64,000 nt of DNA from Otis tarda (taxonomy: Eukaryota > Chordata > Aves > Otidiformes > Otididae): positions 71,230,463 to 71,294,462 of the forward strand of contig CM048554.1 of NCBI GenBank assembly GCA_026413225.1, given 5' to 3'. Below, piece by piece: positions 1 through 14,600 of the stretch. Positions within the stretch are counted from its first letter, which is position 1. Each line of letters begins with the position of its first letter. The translations under genes were made by a program, and so were the position numbers. The notes under the pieces were generated by a model. That model was not told the origin of the DNA, did not search any database, and saw only the letters and a list, made by a program, of their open reading frames with translations.

Positions 1-2224
1 ACACAAGCCTAAGACAAAGTCATTCTGACTTTTAAAAGTCTATTTGTAGTACTCCTAAAATTAAGAATTGAATCTTTTTATGAAGCAAATATATCAGTGT
101 TAGCAGGCAGCATACAGGAAACACACTCTTATGAGTTCCTAGCTATATCTTCTGTATAAATAAAAAGAAAGAGCATGAACATTAATGAAAGCGTGCATCA
201 GAGCTTGTTTGAATAGCTAAACCAAGAATAAATCACAGTAGCCAAAGAACAACACAGTAAGGAGTTCTGCTACATGTTACATCAAATAGAAATATGACAA
301 AGAAGGAGGTGTGGTCATTAAATGGAAAGTGTGCAAGGCCTAATCTGACCTGCTGGTATTACAAACCAGATATCTTACACCTAGCAATTTATACTGCAAG
401 TAAAATGTCAGTTACAGTTTAAACATTTTAGTGGCCAATATTGACTTGGAGCCTGCAGAAAAGACAATCCAGCACTTCCCAATATCATATTTCACACTTT
501 AATCATCCTTGCTCTTTCAGCTGGAATGTGTCTAGTTTTGGCTTCCAGCTGTTGGTTCTTGTTACACAGCTCCCTGACGGATTAGAAAGCTCTGTAGTAC
601 CCAGTAACTTCTTCCCATTAAGACACTTATCCTTATTGATCACATTACATGTAGATCCTCTTTTGGATGAAAGAAACCATATTGCGCTCGTTCTGTCTTT
701 CATTCCGATATTATCAACCTTCATACTGTTTCTGGTGATTTCTTCTGTGTTCTCAATCTTTCAGCTCGCTTCTTTAAATATTAATTCATCTCATCTCATT
801 TTAGCTATCTACAAGCTGGGCATCTAGCCTAGGCAAGTCTGCAAGGTCCCTTTGTAGTCCACAGATGATAGAAGGAAACCCCAGAGAGCAATTTGTCCTT
901 ATCTTTCAGACACCTCTCAGGATCAGAGAATGATGGTTTGGATGTAACTCTCTCTCCAAGGATCACAGCAGGAATCTAGGCCACCTGGATGGACTGCACA
1001 TCCAGGTTTCAGAAGGCTGAATTTCAGTTAAATCAATTCAAGTTGATAGTCACACTCCAGTATCACTTGTTTTCAGCGTTTTAGCATGTACTTCAAAAGG
1101 ACTGCACACGGTAGTCAAGTCACCTCACTGCTCTTGCTACACACACTTGCTGCATCATAGCAGAGAAACTCATTTTGATTTCCTTCATAGTCTATGACCT
1201 CTATATCCTTGCTAGGAACCCTCTTCCAGATTGCAATTTCTCCTTTTGTAATCTATATTTGGACCTAACATCTCCCAGAAAAAATAAAGATCATTCTGTG
1301 AGCTGTATCACTATTCCCCTTGTAATTACCATGATCTAAATAGTCTCACATCTCAGCTGCACCTATTTAAACTTACTGTTTTCGAGCTTGAATGAAATAA
1401 TACTGAGCTTTACAGGTAAATGGTATCTTTGATACAAGCTGAAAACTTGCCTTTAAAGATGTAATAACTCAGCACATTCCTTCATAACCAAGACCTATAA
1501 ACCCAGGTACTTGTATTGATTTCACCCTTCAAAACAACCATAAATTTTGGAAGCCCTAACTTCATTTGATAATAACACCTTTTTGTGATACACCACGAGC
1601 TTGTCTCAGAAGGGAATTCATGAAACGGTCTCAATTCTGAAATGCATGAGATTATATAGAGAGAAATAACAGTTATTGTAGATTACAAATTACATTGATC
1701 CCTAAATCTTTGAATTCTCAAGATCCTAGCATAATTAGGCAGCAAAATGTTATGAAAAACTGACTGTCGTGATACAAATCAAGGGAAACCTTACCATAAC
1801 AGCTTAGAGGTGTTCCAAAAGCACTAACTATGAAATACAACAGTGGAACAAGATCTTTGAATTAGTGACCTTACAAACAGTTCACTCTGAGCTAACATCA
1901 ATACATTGCAATCATTCTAAAAGCTGCAAATGAGCTTTGCTTTAATTGCTTTTGTATATTACATAGGAGAACATAAGGAATTGTTCTGAAATCAGGAAAA
2001 ATATAAAAAAAAATAAGGTCTTTATGCATTACATAATATGTGAAAATAAATCAATCTTTATGTTTACTATGCTCTGTAGAAGAAAACTGAAGGATAACAA
2101 AAATTATTGAGTTAAAGAAGAAAGAGGAAATCAAGCCGTAAGAAGAGAAATAACAATCTACACCAAAGCCTGCAAGGCAGAAGAGAAGCTAAGCAGACCT
2201 ACAAGTTGCGTTATTAGGCAGTAG
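1..2224. other. AT-rich non-coding DNA, no gene seen
   Basis: No open frame here resembles a protein and the longest (about 128 codons near 441-827) is within what chance gives in AT-rich DNA. I see no repeat family, RNA gene or tandem repeat that I can name. Probably intergenic or intronic. Confidence 0.6.
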
Positions 2225-2640
2225 CCACTACCATGACTGCACCCAGGAGCACACCTCTTTGTTCGTGCAGCAGACAGTACCAGCGCTGCAGGTGCTGAGC
2301 TTTGCTAGTCCTTGGTTTTTCTTTATGAAGAGGTTACACAGGCCCATTAGGAGGAGGGGGCTGATGTTCCTCCCCTGGGGCAGCTACCAAGAGAGGTTCC
2401 AGAGACATGGGAGGTGGCACGGGGAAAAACCACAGCTTGTGCAGAACTGGTCAGCAAGGAGGAGTAGGGAGCAGCCAGGTAGGCTGCCCAACATGCAGAG
2501 CCTGCGTAGTGGCGCTGCAATGCAAAGTTGCTGAGATAGCTGAAGCCAAGCATAGAAGCAAAGAGTCACCTGCAAAGAGAAAGTGGGCAAGGGGAGAGCT
2601 GTATGTAAGTTCTGTTTCTTCCTGTTGCACTTTCTCTACT
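2225..2640 (+). other. GC-richer patch of unknown origin
   Basis: This block is visibly richer in G and C than its surroundings and has overlapping short open frames on both strands. One plus-strand frame (about 2407-2640) contains a Cys-x-x-Cys-x-x-Cys stretch (CPTCRAC) followed by an alternating hydrophobic run and a basic tail. That general layout recalls the zinc-knuckle plus coiled-coil start of CR1 ORF1, but there is no clear alignment. It could equally be an old repeat of another kind, an exon of a non-coding RNA, or chance. I assign no function. Confidence 0.2.
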
Positions 2641-5600
2641 TGATTTCCATTTTATGTATTTAAAAAATAGTTATGTTTTTAGCTTTTCAATCAGATCATA
2701 TGGGAGGGGGGAAGCTGAGCTTTAAATCTGCTGGTCTTTGGGGAGATGTTCACTCTAGTAGATGATACAAACATCTGCACTCCAATGTCTTGGGTACCTC
2801 ATGGCCTAGCCATGCTGCAGAAGCATTAGTGCAACCCCTAACCCATTCTTACCTCTGAAACAAACTCTGGAAATCAGCTCAAGACTTGTATCTAGCCACT
2901 CTGAGCAGGAGGGAAGAGAGCTGTCACACCTTCCTACTTTCTCCTTGCACTATAAGATTAACCGTGTGCTTAATGGGATCCATCCCATTCCTCACCCATA
3001 TTACTCCAAACAATTCTTGGCTTTGGGGAAGGGAAGCAGCTCTGGTCAGTAATGCGGTTTAGCTGATGGCCCTCAAAACAACAGCACGAGCACAAGAAAG
3101 GAGCAGCGCACAGGTAGGAATGAGAAACAAGGGGCAGCAGGAACTCCAATAACCATCCTCCCTGGTGAAGAAAAAATTTGAAAAGTCATGCCACGAAGTA
3201 GAACAGCCTAGAGCAGTCTGACAATCCTGAGATGAATCTGAGGAGTTAGAGGGAGCCCTTTCTTCCCGGAGTTATGGTCACAGATAATAATAACAATGCT
3301 ATGCCTAAGACAGAGCACTGATGTTCATGTAGCAAAATGCGGAAATTAAACAGGTAAGACATCCTTGTGACAAAAAAAAAACCAACAAAATAAACAAAAA
3401 AACAAATACAAAACTGAAAGAACAGCAGGTTTTAAAAGATACATTATTCAATCTAGAACTATAAATGCAAATGTCTTCATCATAAGTGAGTTCCTGAGCC
3501 CTGCAACAACTTAGTCACACCAGTATAGTGTGGCTGTGGCTACCCATAGTATTTTTGATGAGTCAGCACTCCATCAGCATCTCATGGTCACCTCCCAGCA
3601 TTAGAAGAAAGACATTTATTTTCATATGACTTTCTTGCAAAAGAACAGTCTAAAAGTATTCCTTAGCATCCGTTCTGCAAGATACTCAAATTCAGTGATG
3701 AACGTATAATGTTATGATTTCTTTTTTCAAATTATCAATTTGAAATGAATCAACTCATTTGAAAATATTTCAACTCATTGAATGAATCTATTGCTGGCAA
3801 GATAAAATAACAATGGCTTTGTAGTGCAAATTAGTTATGTTATAACTAATTTTTGCTGTTTTTTAAAAGAATAGCAATTTCAAACTAAAAAATGGAAGTT
3901 TGTCTAAAATTCAAATATAAAAAGAACAGAAGGATAGAAAATTAGGTAGGTATTTCTTTCAAGTCAACAATCATAGGAGTGATAGTCTTCACAGGTGAAG
4001 CAGCATAACACTGCAGTAACTCTGAGTGATCTAGGAAATGCGTTAATGGTCTCTCAAAGACATTAAGTTCAATCTCTACAGTGGATATGGGTACAGTGCA
4101 GGGTGGGGAGTCAGAAGAGAACATAGGCTTTCACTGGGGAGCTCTAAAGATGGATGAGATGAATCCTCCAAAGAGACAGAGATTACAGGTTTACTGTTTC
4201 AATATTAAAACAAAGCAAGGTGAATTGTGTTTACTATGCTGTGGCAGTGCAGCACCTGGCAAAGTGCCTTTCTGGGACAGAGGACCTGGAACCACCTGAT
4301 TCAGTAAAATGAGAACAAGTTAAGTCTTGTATTTGGCAAGAAGGATGCTAATCCCCTTCAGAAAACGTTTGTTTCTTCCCTCCTTTCATCCACAAAGCCT
4401 TACTGGAAAGTGAATGAAGAATGCCAGATTTAAAACTGTCTAAAGTCCATTACCTACTACATTAACTTTTATCAAGTTATTAAACAAACTCTTCATAAAA
4501 GTGCCATATTTCTACTAAGGTTGTAAAGACAGACAAAGTGAAATCCTCCAGCCCCCTCGCAATACAAAAGTATTAATCAAACTAAGCATCACCAAGGCTG
4601 TGCTTTGTAGGTACGCCTGTGCTTATTTTAGCAGCAATTTCCCTCTTGCCCATAATCATCTTCCTTAAACTGAAATAATGACGTTCCAGCAGCACAGAGT
4701 AAAGATTTGCTACTGTTTATTTTGTCTTTTGTTTTAAGTTACAATCTTTGCTGTCTGCTTTGCATTTCATTGTAGGTTATTATGGCATGGGAGTGAAACT
4801 TGTCGGTTGTCAACCTCACAGTGTCAGCAGCCTGGAAATGCTCATGCTGCTAACTAGCAATTACTCACACGTCAGCGTTAGATCTGAGCGAGCACAGGCA
4901 TCTTTGTGAAGCCTTCAGAACTTCGGTTTCAGCTCCCGGTACACGCTATTAACGACAAACTACAAATCAGGGAAAGAAATGCTTTTTCAAATGCAGGCAT
5001 TCAGCCTGGGAGATTACCATTTGCTTTACTATAGCTCCAATCAAGGAACTTGGGAAAGTGCTGATTTACATGGGACCCTACCGGCATTCCCGACATGCCA
5101 GAGGGTGCTTGGCCAATCACAAAATCAAAATGTGATTTTTCAGAGAAATATGGTGTGCTGTACAGCTGCTCATACATTACGTTTGTATGCAAATGTATGA
5201 GATTTCTGCCACTAGTGACTAATTGCCAAGTCACTCAACTGTAACTCAAATTGTCACTTTTTTTTCCCAAGGTGAAGGTTTTATTCCTCACAAGTGAGAT
5301 GGGGGAGTTTTCCAAGTATGTTGACAAAAAGACATATTAGCCTATCTTCTGTTGACAGCAAACTTGCAAGAGATTTGCTGTCATGTACAATATTTTTACA
5401 TTTTTCTCACAGACTAGTTCTACATTCTGTAACAAGTCTTCTTATATTGGTCTCATTTTACATCTTTTTGTAGTTAAGCAATAGAAACATTGAATGGTAA
5501 GAGTACCATCATTGTTAATTTGACTAAAAATATTGGAGTTATCAAAATAAAAATCCACTTTCATGCAGTTATAGCTTATTGTCGTAAGTTACTATGGCAG

Positions 5601-8600
5601 CAGGCAAAATTATGCACAGTTAAATAAACATTCTTTTTCAATGAGCATAAATTATTTCACTTCATGTAACTTTAAAAGAAAAATATCTGCTATTTAGCTA
5701 AGCCATACTATTTCTCCTAAATGTTGAGAATCTTTTCCTCAAAAATCTTACTCCTTGTTAGTCACTCTTTCATTATCACCTCTACAATGTTTTACAGATT
5801 ATAGTTACCTATCTCCCAGTGGAACTATTTAAAAAAAAATCAGCTATGATATAATTTGTAAATATTTTTTTCTTACTTCTTGTTCCTTTGATTACTGATT
5901 ATACAGTCAAGCATGGTAAAATTTGTCATCCATAATCAGATTAGAGTTAACTATGAATATCAACCATCTTCAAGTACTCAAATATCTACTTTAAGTTAAT
6001 TATACCAAGTACTTAGACCGGTTCTTTTAATCTATGTTTTGTCATGACCACTTGAGGATCATGTGACAGAAAATAAGCCTTGAGATATTTCTTGGCCTAG
6101 CTTCGTATCCTAACAGTCATATTCACTCTCCTCTAGAGAAAAAAAATTATGGGTGAAGAACAGATGAATGTACTTTTCTGACTGTTCAAAGCAAAGCCTG
6201 AACTTGAAAGTGTTGTGGAAAATCCACACTGGTCTCTAAGCGAGATTCAAGTCTGAGGACACTCAATGTTCAGCCAGGATAAAAAGCTGCCCAGAAACTC
6301 ACTCCAGAATGCTGCACATGCACTGTTGCAAAAGTCAACTCCATGGAGTAAGCTCCACTTGGCAGTGCCGTCTTTTCTTAATGACAATCACGTAAGACTT
6401 GGACAGTCATCTGCACATTCTTGGCTAAGAATCCCCTCCTCAACATTAACAATTTAGGAACATATGGGCTCCCTTGTCAGCTTGCACTCATACCCATCTG
6501 TTCAGATGGCATGGAGTCTGCCCACAAGTCAGTCAGATGGTTGCTCTAGGGTACACGTGGCATGCAATAACAGGTTTAGATGAACAGCCTGCACAATACT
6601 GAAAATGTCTTTTCTGCTGCGGGATGCTTCTCATCTGTACCAGCAGTCAAGCATTGACACCACATCCCTCCTTTATATTGGATCAAAGCTATTTGAATGT
6701 ATTTGCAAGAAAAGGAAGATATTAGCTGACCACTCTCATTGATTGTAGGAAACAGTGCTGTCTGAGTAATAGAAACACAAAAAGAAATGCTTTCACAAGA
6801 AGCACAGTCTTGACTAATCATGCAAACTTAATGTACAAAGTGGCCCAGAGGAATATGCAGAATATACAGAACTACAACTGAGTAATTCAGTGAATATTAA
6901 GGCATAGACTCTAATACTTAAAAAATACCTAGAAACACCATTTCACTTTTGCTTTCATCTTTCACCATTGCTGGGAAAACATAGGGAACAGGTGTAAACG
7001 ACAGCAAAAACATCACCTAACAGGCACAGTCAACTCCTAGACAATGGTATGTAAACCTCACGGCACAGTAGCATTCAGAATGTAGGAACTTACATTTCAT
7101 ATAACAAGTTTGGACTTGGTTTTAGATTTTGCAGTAGTTGCTCCCTAGAAATACCCCTCAGGCACATTTGTAATTGACAAGGTCACACACTGAGTTTAAC
7201 TTGCACGGCCCAGGGCATCTAGAAATAAGCTTTGCATCTTTCAGGATATTGAATACAAAGTTAGTTTTCAACTTCTATGTGGTAGCATCCCATTGAAGAA
7301 AAGCCCTAATGCCTCAAATGAGAAGATTTGGCAAGTAGGTATGTAAAACAGGTGAAGAGACAATCTGTTTTCCTATATGTAGCAATGCAGCATCCCCGCA
7401 GATTGTACCAGAAAGGATTTATAGAACAGATTAATATATACATACATCAGGATTGTATGTCTGAGACTGTACTGTATGTAAATATACAAACTGTATATTT
7501 GTATCTGAACCGAGATTGGTCCTAGTAGAAGTAGGAGAAACTTGTCAGCTTTTACTATAGGTGTTGCTCTTTCATCTAACTCAAAAAGGACAGCTGACCA
7601 GGGACACTTTTCTACAAGGTAAAATGATTTCCATGGCTAATATTTTTCCACTAGTATTTTCACAAATTTAAAGAGCTTTTTCAGATGGTGCTTTTCTGAA
7701 TCACATTAATATTTTTCTCCAAATACATACAAATTCGTGACATATGTTTGTTAATTCCACAGGCTGGCATGTTCTAGCAAGGGTAGGCATGCACGAGGAA
7801 GTCTGAGCTGCAGATGAAAAACTCTTTTCAAATTATTCCCATTCTGAAGATTGTTCATCCAAACTACTTTAGGGAATGCCTTCTAGTAATTAGTATATTC
7901 ACATGATAAGTTTGCACAATTCGGTCACCAGAAATTGATTCAACTAGTAGTTAATATTGTTTTAAATGTCTAATAAGAATTCCTCTAAAATCCTGCCTTT
8001 CAGTTCTGTTTCAGTAGAGATTAAATTAGGAGACAGCTGAAACAAAAACACTTAATGAAGGTAAATCCACAAATAAGAAAAAATCCAAAGAAAAGAATTC
8101 TTCAGTAAGCAGAGGTGATTTATCTAAGTCTAATACAATTAATACTACTCAAATAACACAAAGCATTTCACTCAAATATTTGTTTAAATTCTTTAGGTAA
8201 TTCACACTACCACCTGTATTTCCTTTCTATGAGCTCCGGAGCAGAAAAGCTTTATCTACAAGTTCAGTGGAAAATTAACTGCAAAGTCTGTTCTACAATC
8301 ATAAATGAAAACCAGTTTTAAAATCTGATCATAAAGTAGTACAAATGAAGAATACTTTCAAGGAAATATTTAAAATGTTGCAGAAAAAAAGTAACTGCAT
8401 AAAATGGTATTAACTTCCCTGTCTCTATGTTTTCCTGAGCTATTTTTCCTATGCTTTCACTGTTTTGCTTTGCAAAAAAGGCAACAAGAGACCGTGCCGT
8501 AGCACTTGTGATCAGAACCAGGGGTCAACATGATCTTTTCTCAATAGCAAGCTCGAAATAAATCCTACTGATTTATGTTGGTTTGCTTCTCAGGTTTAGA

Positions 8601-11600
8601 AAGTCATAACAGATTAAACTGTAAGGAAGGAGAATGCTTCAGTGAAAAAGTATTCATTTTTCCTTGCACCTCTTTTCTAACTCTTAAAGTATTCCTCTTC
8701 AGAAGCAGAGAAAATTATAGCTCTATAAAATGCATGAAAGACACAGCTCACTAGATTTGGCCTTGGATCTTGGGCATCTGTAGAGCAATGACAAATGAAT
8801 TTGCTTAACTCATGTATAGCCTGGAAAAACAGGAAGGAAAAAACCCACAAAAGAAATTCTTATTTTTCACAGGTAGACTTGACATCAAATTGAGTGATTC
8901 TCAAGTCACTGGGCCTTACCTTTTAAAGCCTATCATTACCAAATCTGCATGCAGTGTCATACAATTGACTATGATTCAATACATACTCCAGAACAAAAGC
9001 CATAATTTAAAACAAGAATACAGAAGCATACATAAGCAAAACTGACCTCGATAGAGCTAAATTTCTCCAAACAACAAAATTACAATGACACATTGTCTAC
9101 TGAATGCCTAATATTAATAAATTCTTAATGCAGTTTTCTGCATTACTATGTTATGAAGAAAAGACAAAAGAAGGCACTTTCATATGCTAAAGAGATTCCA
9201 TTAGGTTAACTACTCTTTTGGACATTCAAGAATGAATGCCACAGGCATCACAGGGATGAATTCTGGAATACTTTTTCCTCCTGTGTGCTTAAAATAATTA
9301 TTGTATGCAAGTCTTAGTCTTTCTTCTTGCAAACAAGCAAATCCAGGAACAAAGAGAATTACCTAGAGGTTGTCCTGAGGTTTTAAACAAAACCCTAAAA
9401 ATTTCTGGAGCATTAAGTTTAATCTTCCTTCTCTTGACCCTTGATAGAGTAGAAATAAAAGTGATACAATTACATGTCTATTGCCTGTCAATGCTGCAAT
9501 TAGTCTGTTAATTGTGGCAAATACAACATCCTGCCCTACTGAGGTCTTTGTACTGTGTCCCTTGTTGTAATACCTGAGCGTTACTTGAGTCTGCCCAGGC
9601 ACCGACTTTTACGATAGCTGAAAGTTATATTGAAAAAAAAGAGCTGCAAAACTGGGAGAAGATGATGTTTGCAGTATTCCAGTGATAAATTCTAATGGAT
9701 AAACTAGTCTGATTTCAATGAAGAAATATCTGTTTATGAGTGATTTTAGCGAAATGAAGAGTTTCAGTTACTGCTCAAGAGGAAAATGTCCCATCTGTTT
9801 GATCCAAGGGCAGTTCACAGAAAGCATGAAGACGACAACAGAAAGAAGCTACTCATAAAGAAATGTGGACAGGGGGAAAAGTATTCAGAAAGGTATAGAT
9901 TTCCAGTTTAATTTCTGGAAAGAAGGTTTGTCAAATCTACAATTCCACCTCAAAATGTCCCAAACCATAGGGAACAGAAGAAAGCCCTTCTGCATTTTCC
10001 AAATATAGTCTCTTTGTTTTATATGTCTCTCCTGGGCCCAAGTTTCTCTTCCAGTGGAAAAGGCTTTCTAAGTAAAGAACTTCACATGTGATGTAAAATA
10101 GGAGCAAAGGAAATTCAAATCAAATCACTCAGAACACTATGCTCATTATAACTAGCTGAATTCCCCAATCCCGTGGGTTAGTTTTTCCCACACACCCCTG
10201 CTGAATTCCCTTAAATCACTGGGGCATGATATTAATCTAACAGGTGGGAGAAATAAACACTGAGAAGCAATGTGAATGCTACTTCTGAATTTTGAGTTTC
10301 AGACCTTATTAGATTATTACTTCATTCTGGTTTTTCAGGGAGGACCACCTATATGTAATCTGAGCATAGTATGTATGCTCATTATATTTATGTATTTTTA
10401 TACATTTTGTGTGTGTGTGTATATATATGTAAAAATACTGTGTATCCCTTAAGTGTTTGGTACACATAACACAGAAAATCCACACAGGTTTCAAACCACA
10501 TGGAACAATGAACTTCATCAAACCTTGTGCAGTATCTTCACTGTTGATAACTGCTATTTCCCTGTCCCAGATAAAGTCTAAAGGAGAAGAGTTTACTTCA
10601 GCTAAGAAGAAGGACCTCTGCACTATGCGTGGTGACTCCTTGACCATTCAACAGAGCATACTTTTGACTTTCCAATGTGTCAGTGGTCCAGCAGCTCAGG
10701 ACACAGAGCCAGCTGGCACAACACCTGTGAAGCAAGGTGAGCTTAAAGGTCCACATACATATAAAGAATTAAACACAGGGATGATGAGCAGAGAATGGGA
10801 GATTTGTAGTAAGAATACTCTTAATGCTGGTAACTAATCAAAATATTTTAGCCACTGCTCCAGATCCAAAATTCAGAGCATTTAAAGATGTCAGCTCTCC
10901 CAGATGCAGTCTCTGAGAAAAGCAAATGGGCAACCAAGACATAATAGTCTATTTTACTGAAGTCAGATCAGTAGTGCTCACCCAATCTGAAAAGCAGAAA
11001 GGACCTACTCCCTCCCCCATCTCTACAGAGGAAAAGCAATACATGAAGAAATCCTATTTTTAGATAGCACTTGCATTGGGATCTATCTAACAGCTCCATC
11101 TAAATACAAGTTACCCCGGCAGCGCAAAGATGAATATTGGGATGCAGTACGCCGCCTGAAAATTCAAGCATGCAGGTGTGCTTCCCGAGCTAAACTCTCA
11201 GTAAACTAGGAAATAGTCTTTGAGAAAAAAAAAAAAATATTAAAACTCTATTGGTCAGGTCAGTTGGAAGTGGACAGCAGAGATCTATGGACACGTGCTA
11301 AGGATCACTTCTACGTTCACAGGAACAGAAACTAGAACAACCAACCTTGCAAAACAGCAATACAATAAGCTGCCTTCCAATTAGTGTATATATATTGTTT
11401 TATTGTGTGTGTAATTCTGTATCCCAACAACTGACACTTTCACTGTAAAGCCACAGTCCTCCAGTTCTTTTCTTTGAAACACAAAGCAAAGGAGTCAAAG
11501 TTTCAAACGAAATTACTGACAGCATCATACCAGCCTACAGGAAGATCATGACTCCTAAGGAACTCAGCTCGTCAGAGCATCCCACCAAAATATAAAAATT

Positions 11601-14600
11601 GTCCTCCAGCACGGTTTGGCTAATGGAGTCTGTCCCATTACTAAATAGAAAGTGGAGTGAGGCGACAGGGCTAGGAACATAAACCCAGCCAGAGCTTGTG
11701 CAGCAGACACTGAAAAGCTGAAACACTGTAATGGAGGGGCAGCCTGGGACCGCCACATAATGAGCCCTGACGGAATGAAAGAAATCTTTTCATTTCTGTA
11801 CAATTAGAGTTGCTGCAGACTGGAATTGATTATGCAAACCTGATCAGCAAAGTTACTCAGCCTGGAAACTGTGCAATCTGCAGAATCTTGTGTCAAGGTT
11901 TGTGATTAGTATTCTGTTAGGGATTGATTTGATTATTCCAATTATAAGAATTAACTTACACATGGACTTTGAAAAAATGAAACCATGTGGGAAATCCCTT
12001 GCATTGCCACAGTAACTCTCATTCTTAACACATTCAATACGTGACACTAATTTATTTAAAACTGGATTATTTATCCTCATGTACATGAGTAGAAAAGAGG
12101 CATTCTGCAAAAGCACAGCTGATAGACCAGGGGAAAGCCTTTCTATCACACTCAAAGTTTAAAAGCGTTTGCCCTTGAATGCAACAGGGGATGGTGATTC
12201 TCTAAGTTGAATGGAGATGTGTGCAAATGCCCACATCAATAAAAAAGGTTTGCACACTGTTAAACACAGTCCTTGGAGATAAGCTAATTAGTAAACTAGA
12301 GAGTTTTAAAACTCTCAAGTGCAATCTTTGAACTGAAAAAAAAAAGATATCTACTAATGAAGTCCCCTGAGGGTTAACAGTCTAGATTTGGCAGCACACA
12401 TACTGCTATAGCTGAATTTCAACTAGGTTGATACACAGACAACAATAAGAAAAGTTGTATTTAAGGACATAAAAAAAGGATGAGTACATATATCCAGTGA
12501 CCAGTATCTCTCTTCACGGTTATTAGTGTTTAAGCTGTAAGGTGAAGAAGAGCAATCTTTAGATTCAGCCACGTCCAGTGGCTGAAAGGGAACTGGCAAG
12601 TGAGGTACACATTTATGGATGATTGGTTTCAAGCAATATCTGAGAAGTCTATCACCCATACAAAATGTAACAGAATTTATAGTTATGAAAGTGGTGTAAG
12701 TATACATTTTCAGTGTATTGCATAGAAATAGATATGACCTCTCTTTTGGGGCTTAATAGTTTCTGTAAAAAAGGCGCCTTTTTTTTGCTCTGCTGTTTAG
12801 CGCAAAGTATTCAGGTTTTCAACTAAACTTGAATTAGAATTTTGAAAGTAATAAAAAATTGTAAGTAGAGTAAATATTCAGTTTGGAGCTCCACATTGAT
12901 TTTATAGATTTTTATAATTGTCCTAATCTTGACAACAAGAGAAGGATTGTACCTGAAACAGTGTTACTTATTCTTTCCTACAAAAAAAACCCATGATTTA
13001 TCATACTGTAGCCAAGAACCTGACTGTATGAGCCACATTATTTAATAAACATGATACCTTCATATGGTGTTGATTACTTCTCTCTCTTTGACTACAAAGC
13101 CTGGAAATTACACCAAAGTGGCTTTGGGGAGCAATCAAAACAAAACATGCTCTGAAGTTATCAGCTTCCTAAAACTTGTCATAAGTTAGAAAGACAAAGA
13201 AACAGGAAAGAGAGATCTGGATTGAAAATAGTAGAAGTTATTTCTTATTCTCCAGGAATAATGCCAGGACTTTTAAACCTGCCATCAAAAAGGCCAGGGC
13301 AGTCAGGAGAAAGGGCAAAAGGATGCAGGAGACAGTCCCCAGAAAAGTTGCTCTGATAAACAACAGGATTAGTATGCCCAGCCATATGTACGAGGAGAGA
13401 ATTACATTCCTCCTTTCTTGCCTACAAAGAGTCTTCCAAGCACACATACTTCACACTACTTTTGTCTTCCAGGTTGAAGGATGACACTTCTTTGACCTGT
13501 GGCTTTGTAGTAGAAGAGGGAAGAAAGCACACCCAGGCTACATCAGAGAGGACCACAGAGCTGTAACAGAAAAGTGGACCAAAAAAGGAAAACCTGTCTT
13601 TCACATTCTGTGAGCAATTTTATTCTTCATTTCATTATTCCTGATTTAAATCAAGCTTGAAGTTTCTGGGTTTGTTTGGTTTTGGTAGCAATACACTTTC
13701 TGACCTAAGTTAAACTTATCTTGCTGACATGTCTATTCTTTTATTTGTCAGATGGGACTAGCTTCAAAAGAGCACTTATGTTTATTCAGTCTCCATCGTT
13801 CTGCAGTTTTACTGGCATTTAGTGAATATTTTAATCTATGGGATGCAGAAAGCAGATTTTGAGACGTGTTAAAGTCATCTGGGAAGAGAAGAAAGTAGCT
13901 GACAAACTTTCCCACAAAACAGAAGGGTTTCATAGCAAACTATTAAAAAATGCATATTGCCAGTATAAACCAAAAGCAGAGATGTCACAGAGTCACTATA
14001 AATTTCCTCATCCATAGAGAAAAGACCAAGTTAAAGATGGACAGCTTGGACCTCTCCTTGCTTGGTTATTTTTTCTTGCAGTGCCTTTGGAGGACATAAG
14101 GTTCATTCTTATCCACCTTTTCTGTGAGCCAACCATGTTTAGACTTCTCAGAGAGCTCCAAATTTTTTATTAGTTGTTTACTAGACACTAGCTCAGAACA
14201 GACACTTTTTCTAGGTGGCTTCTGAATTACTTGCTGCCTATAGTCGTTGTAACTAATCCCATTATTTTTCTTAAGGGACGTTTGAAAAAAAAAATCACTG
14301 CAGCTACAAAAGTGTTAACCTGTATTCAGCAAATGCACAGGTGCATCGGAGAGCTACCTAGGGATCACCTTTTTGTATTAATGCAACAAGAAAAAAAAAA
14401 CAGGGAAACTGAGTTTTGTGTATGCAAAAAGAGGCTTCAAAACTTATCTGCTGTGCTAGAGAGAAAAACTTGTCCCCAAAGTAGATAAAATGAAAGGATC
14501 TCTTTATGCATACTGCCTTCTCATAGACTTGTTTTAAATTGTTTCAGCATCGCCATTTCTGATATACAGTGGTGCAAAGAGACAACTATCAGGTTACAAA

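Noticed and set aside
441-827. 128-codon plus-strand frame
   Set aside because: Low-complexity hydrophobic translation from T-rich DNA; no match to any family.
10309-10837. 112-codon minus and 126-codon plus frames overlapping
   Set aside because: Opposite-strand overlap around a GT/AT microsatellite; no domain.
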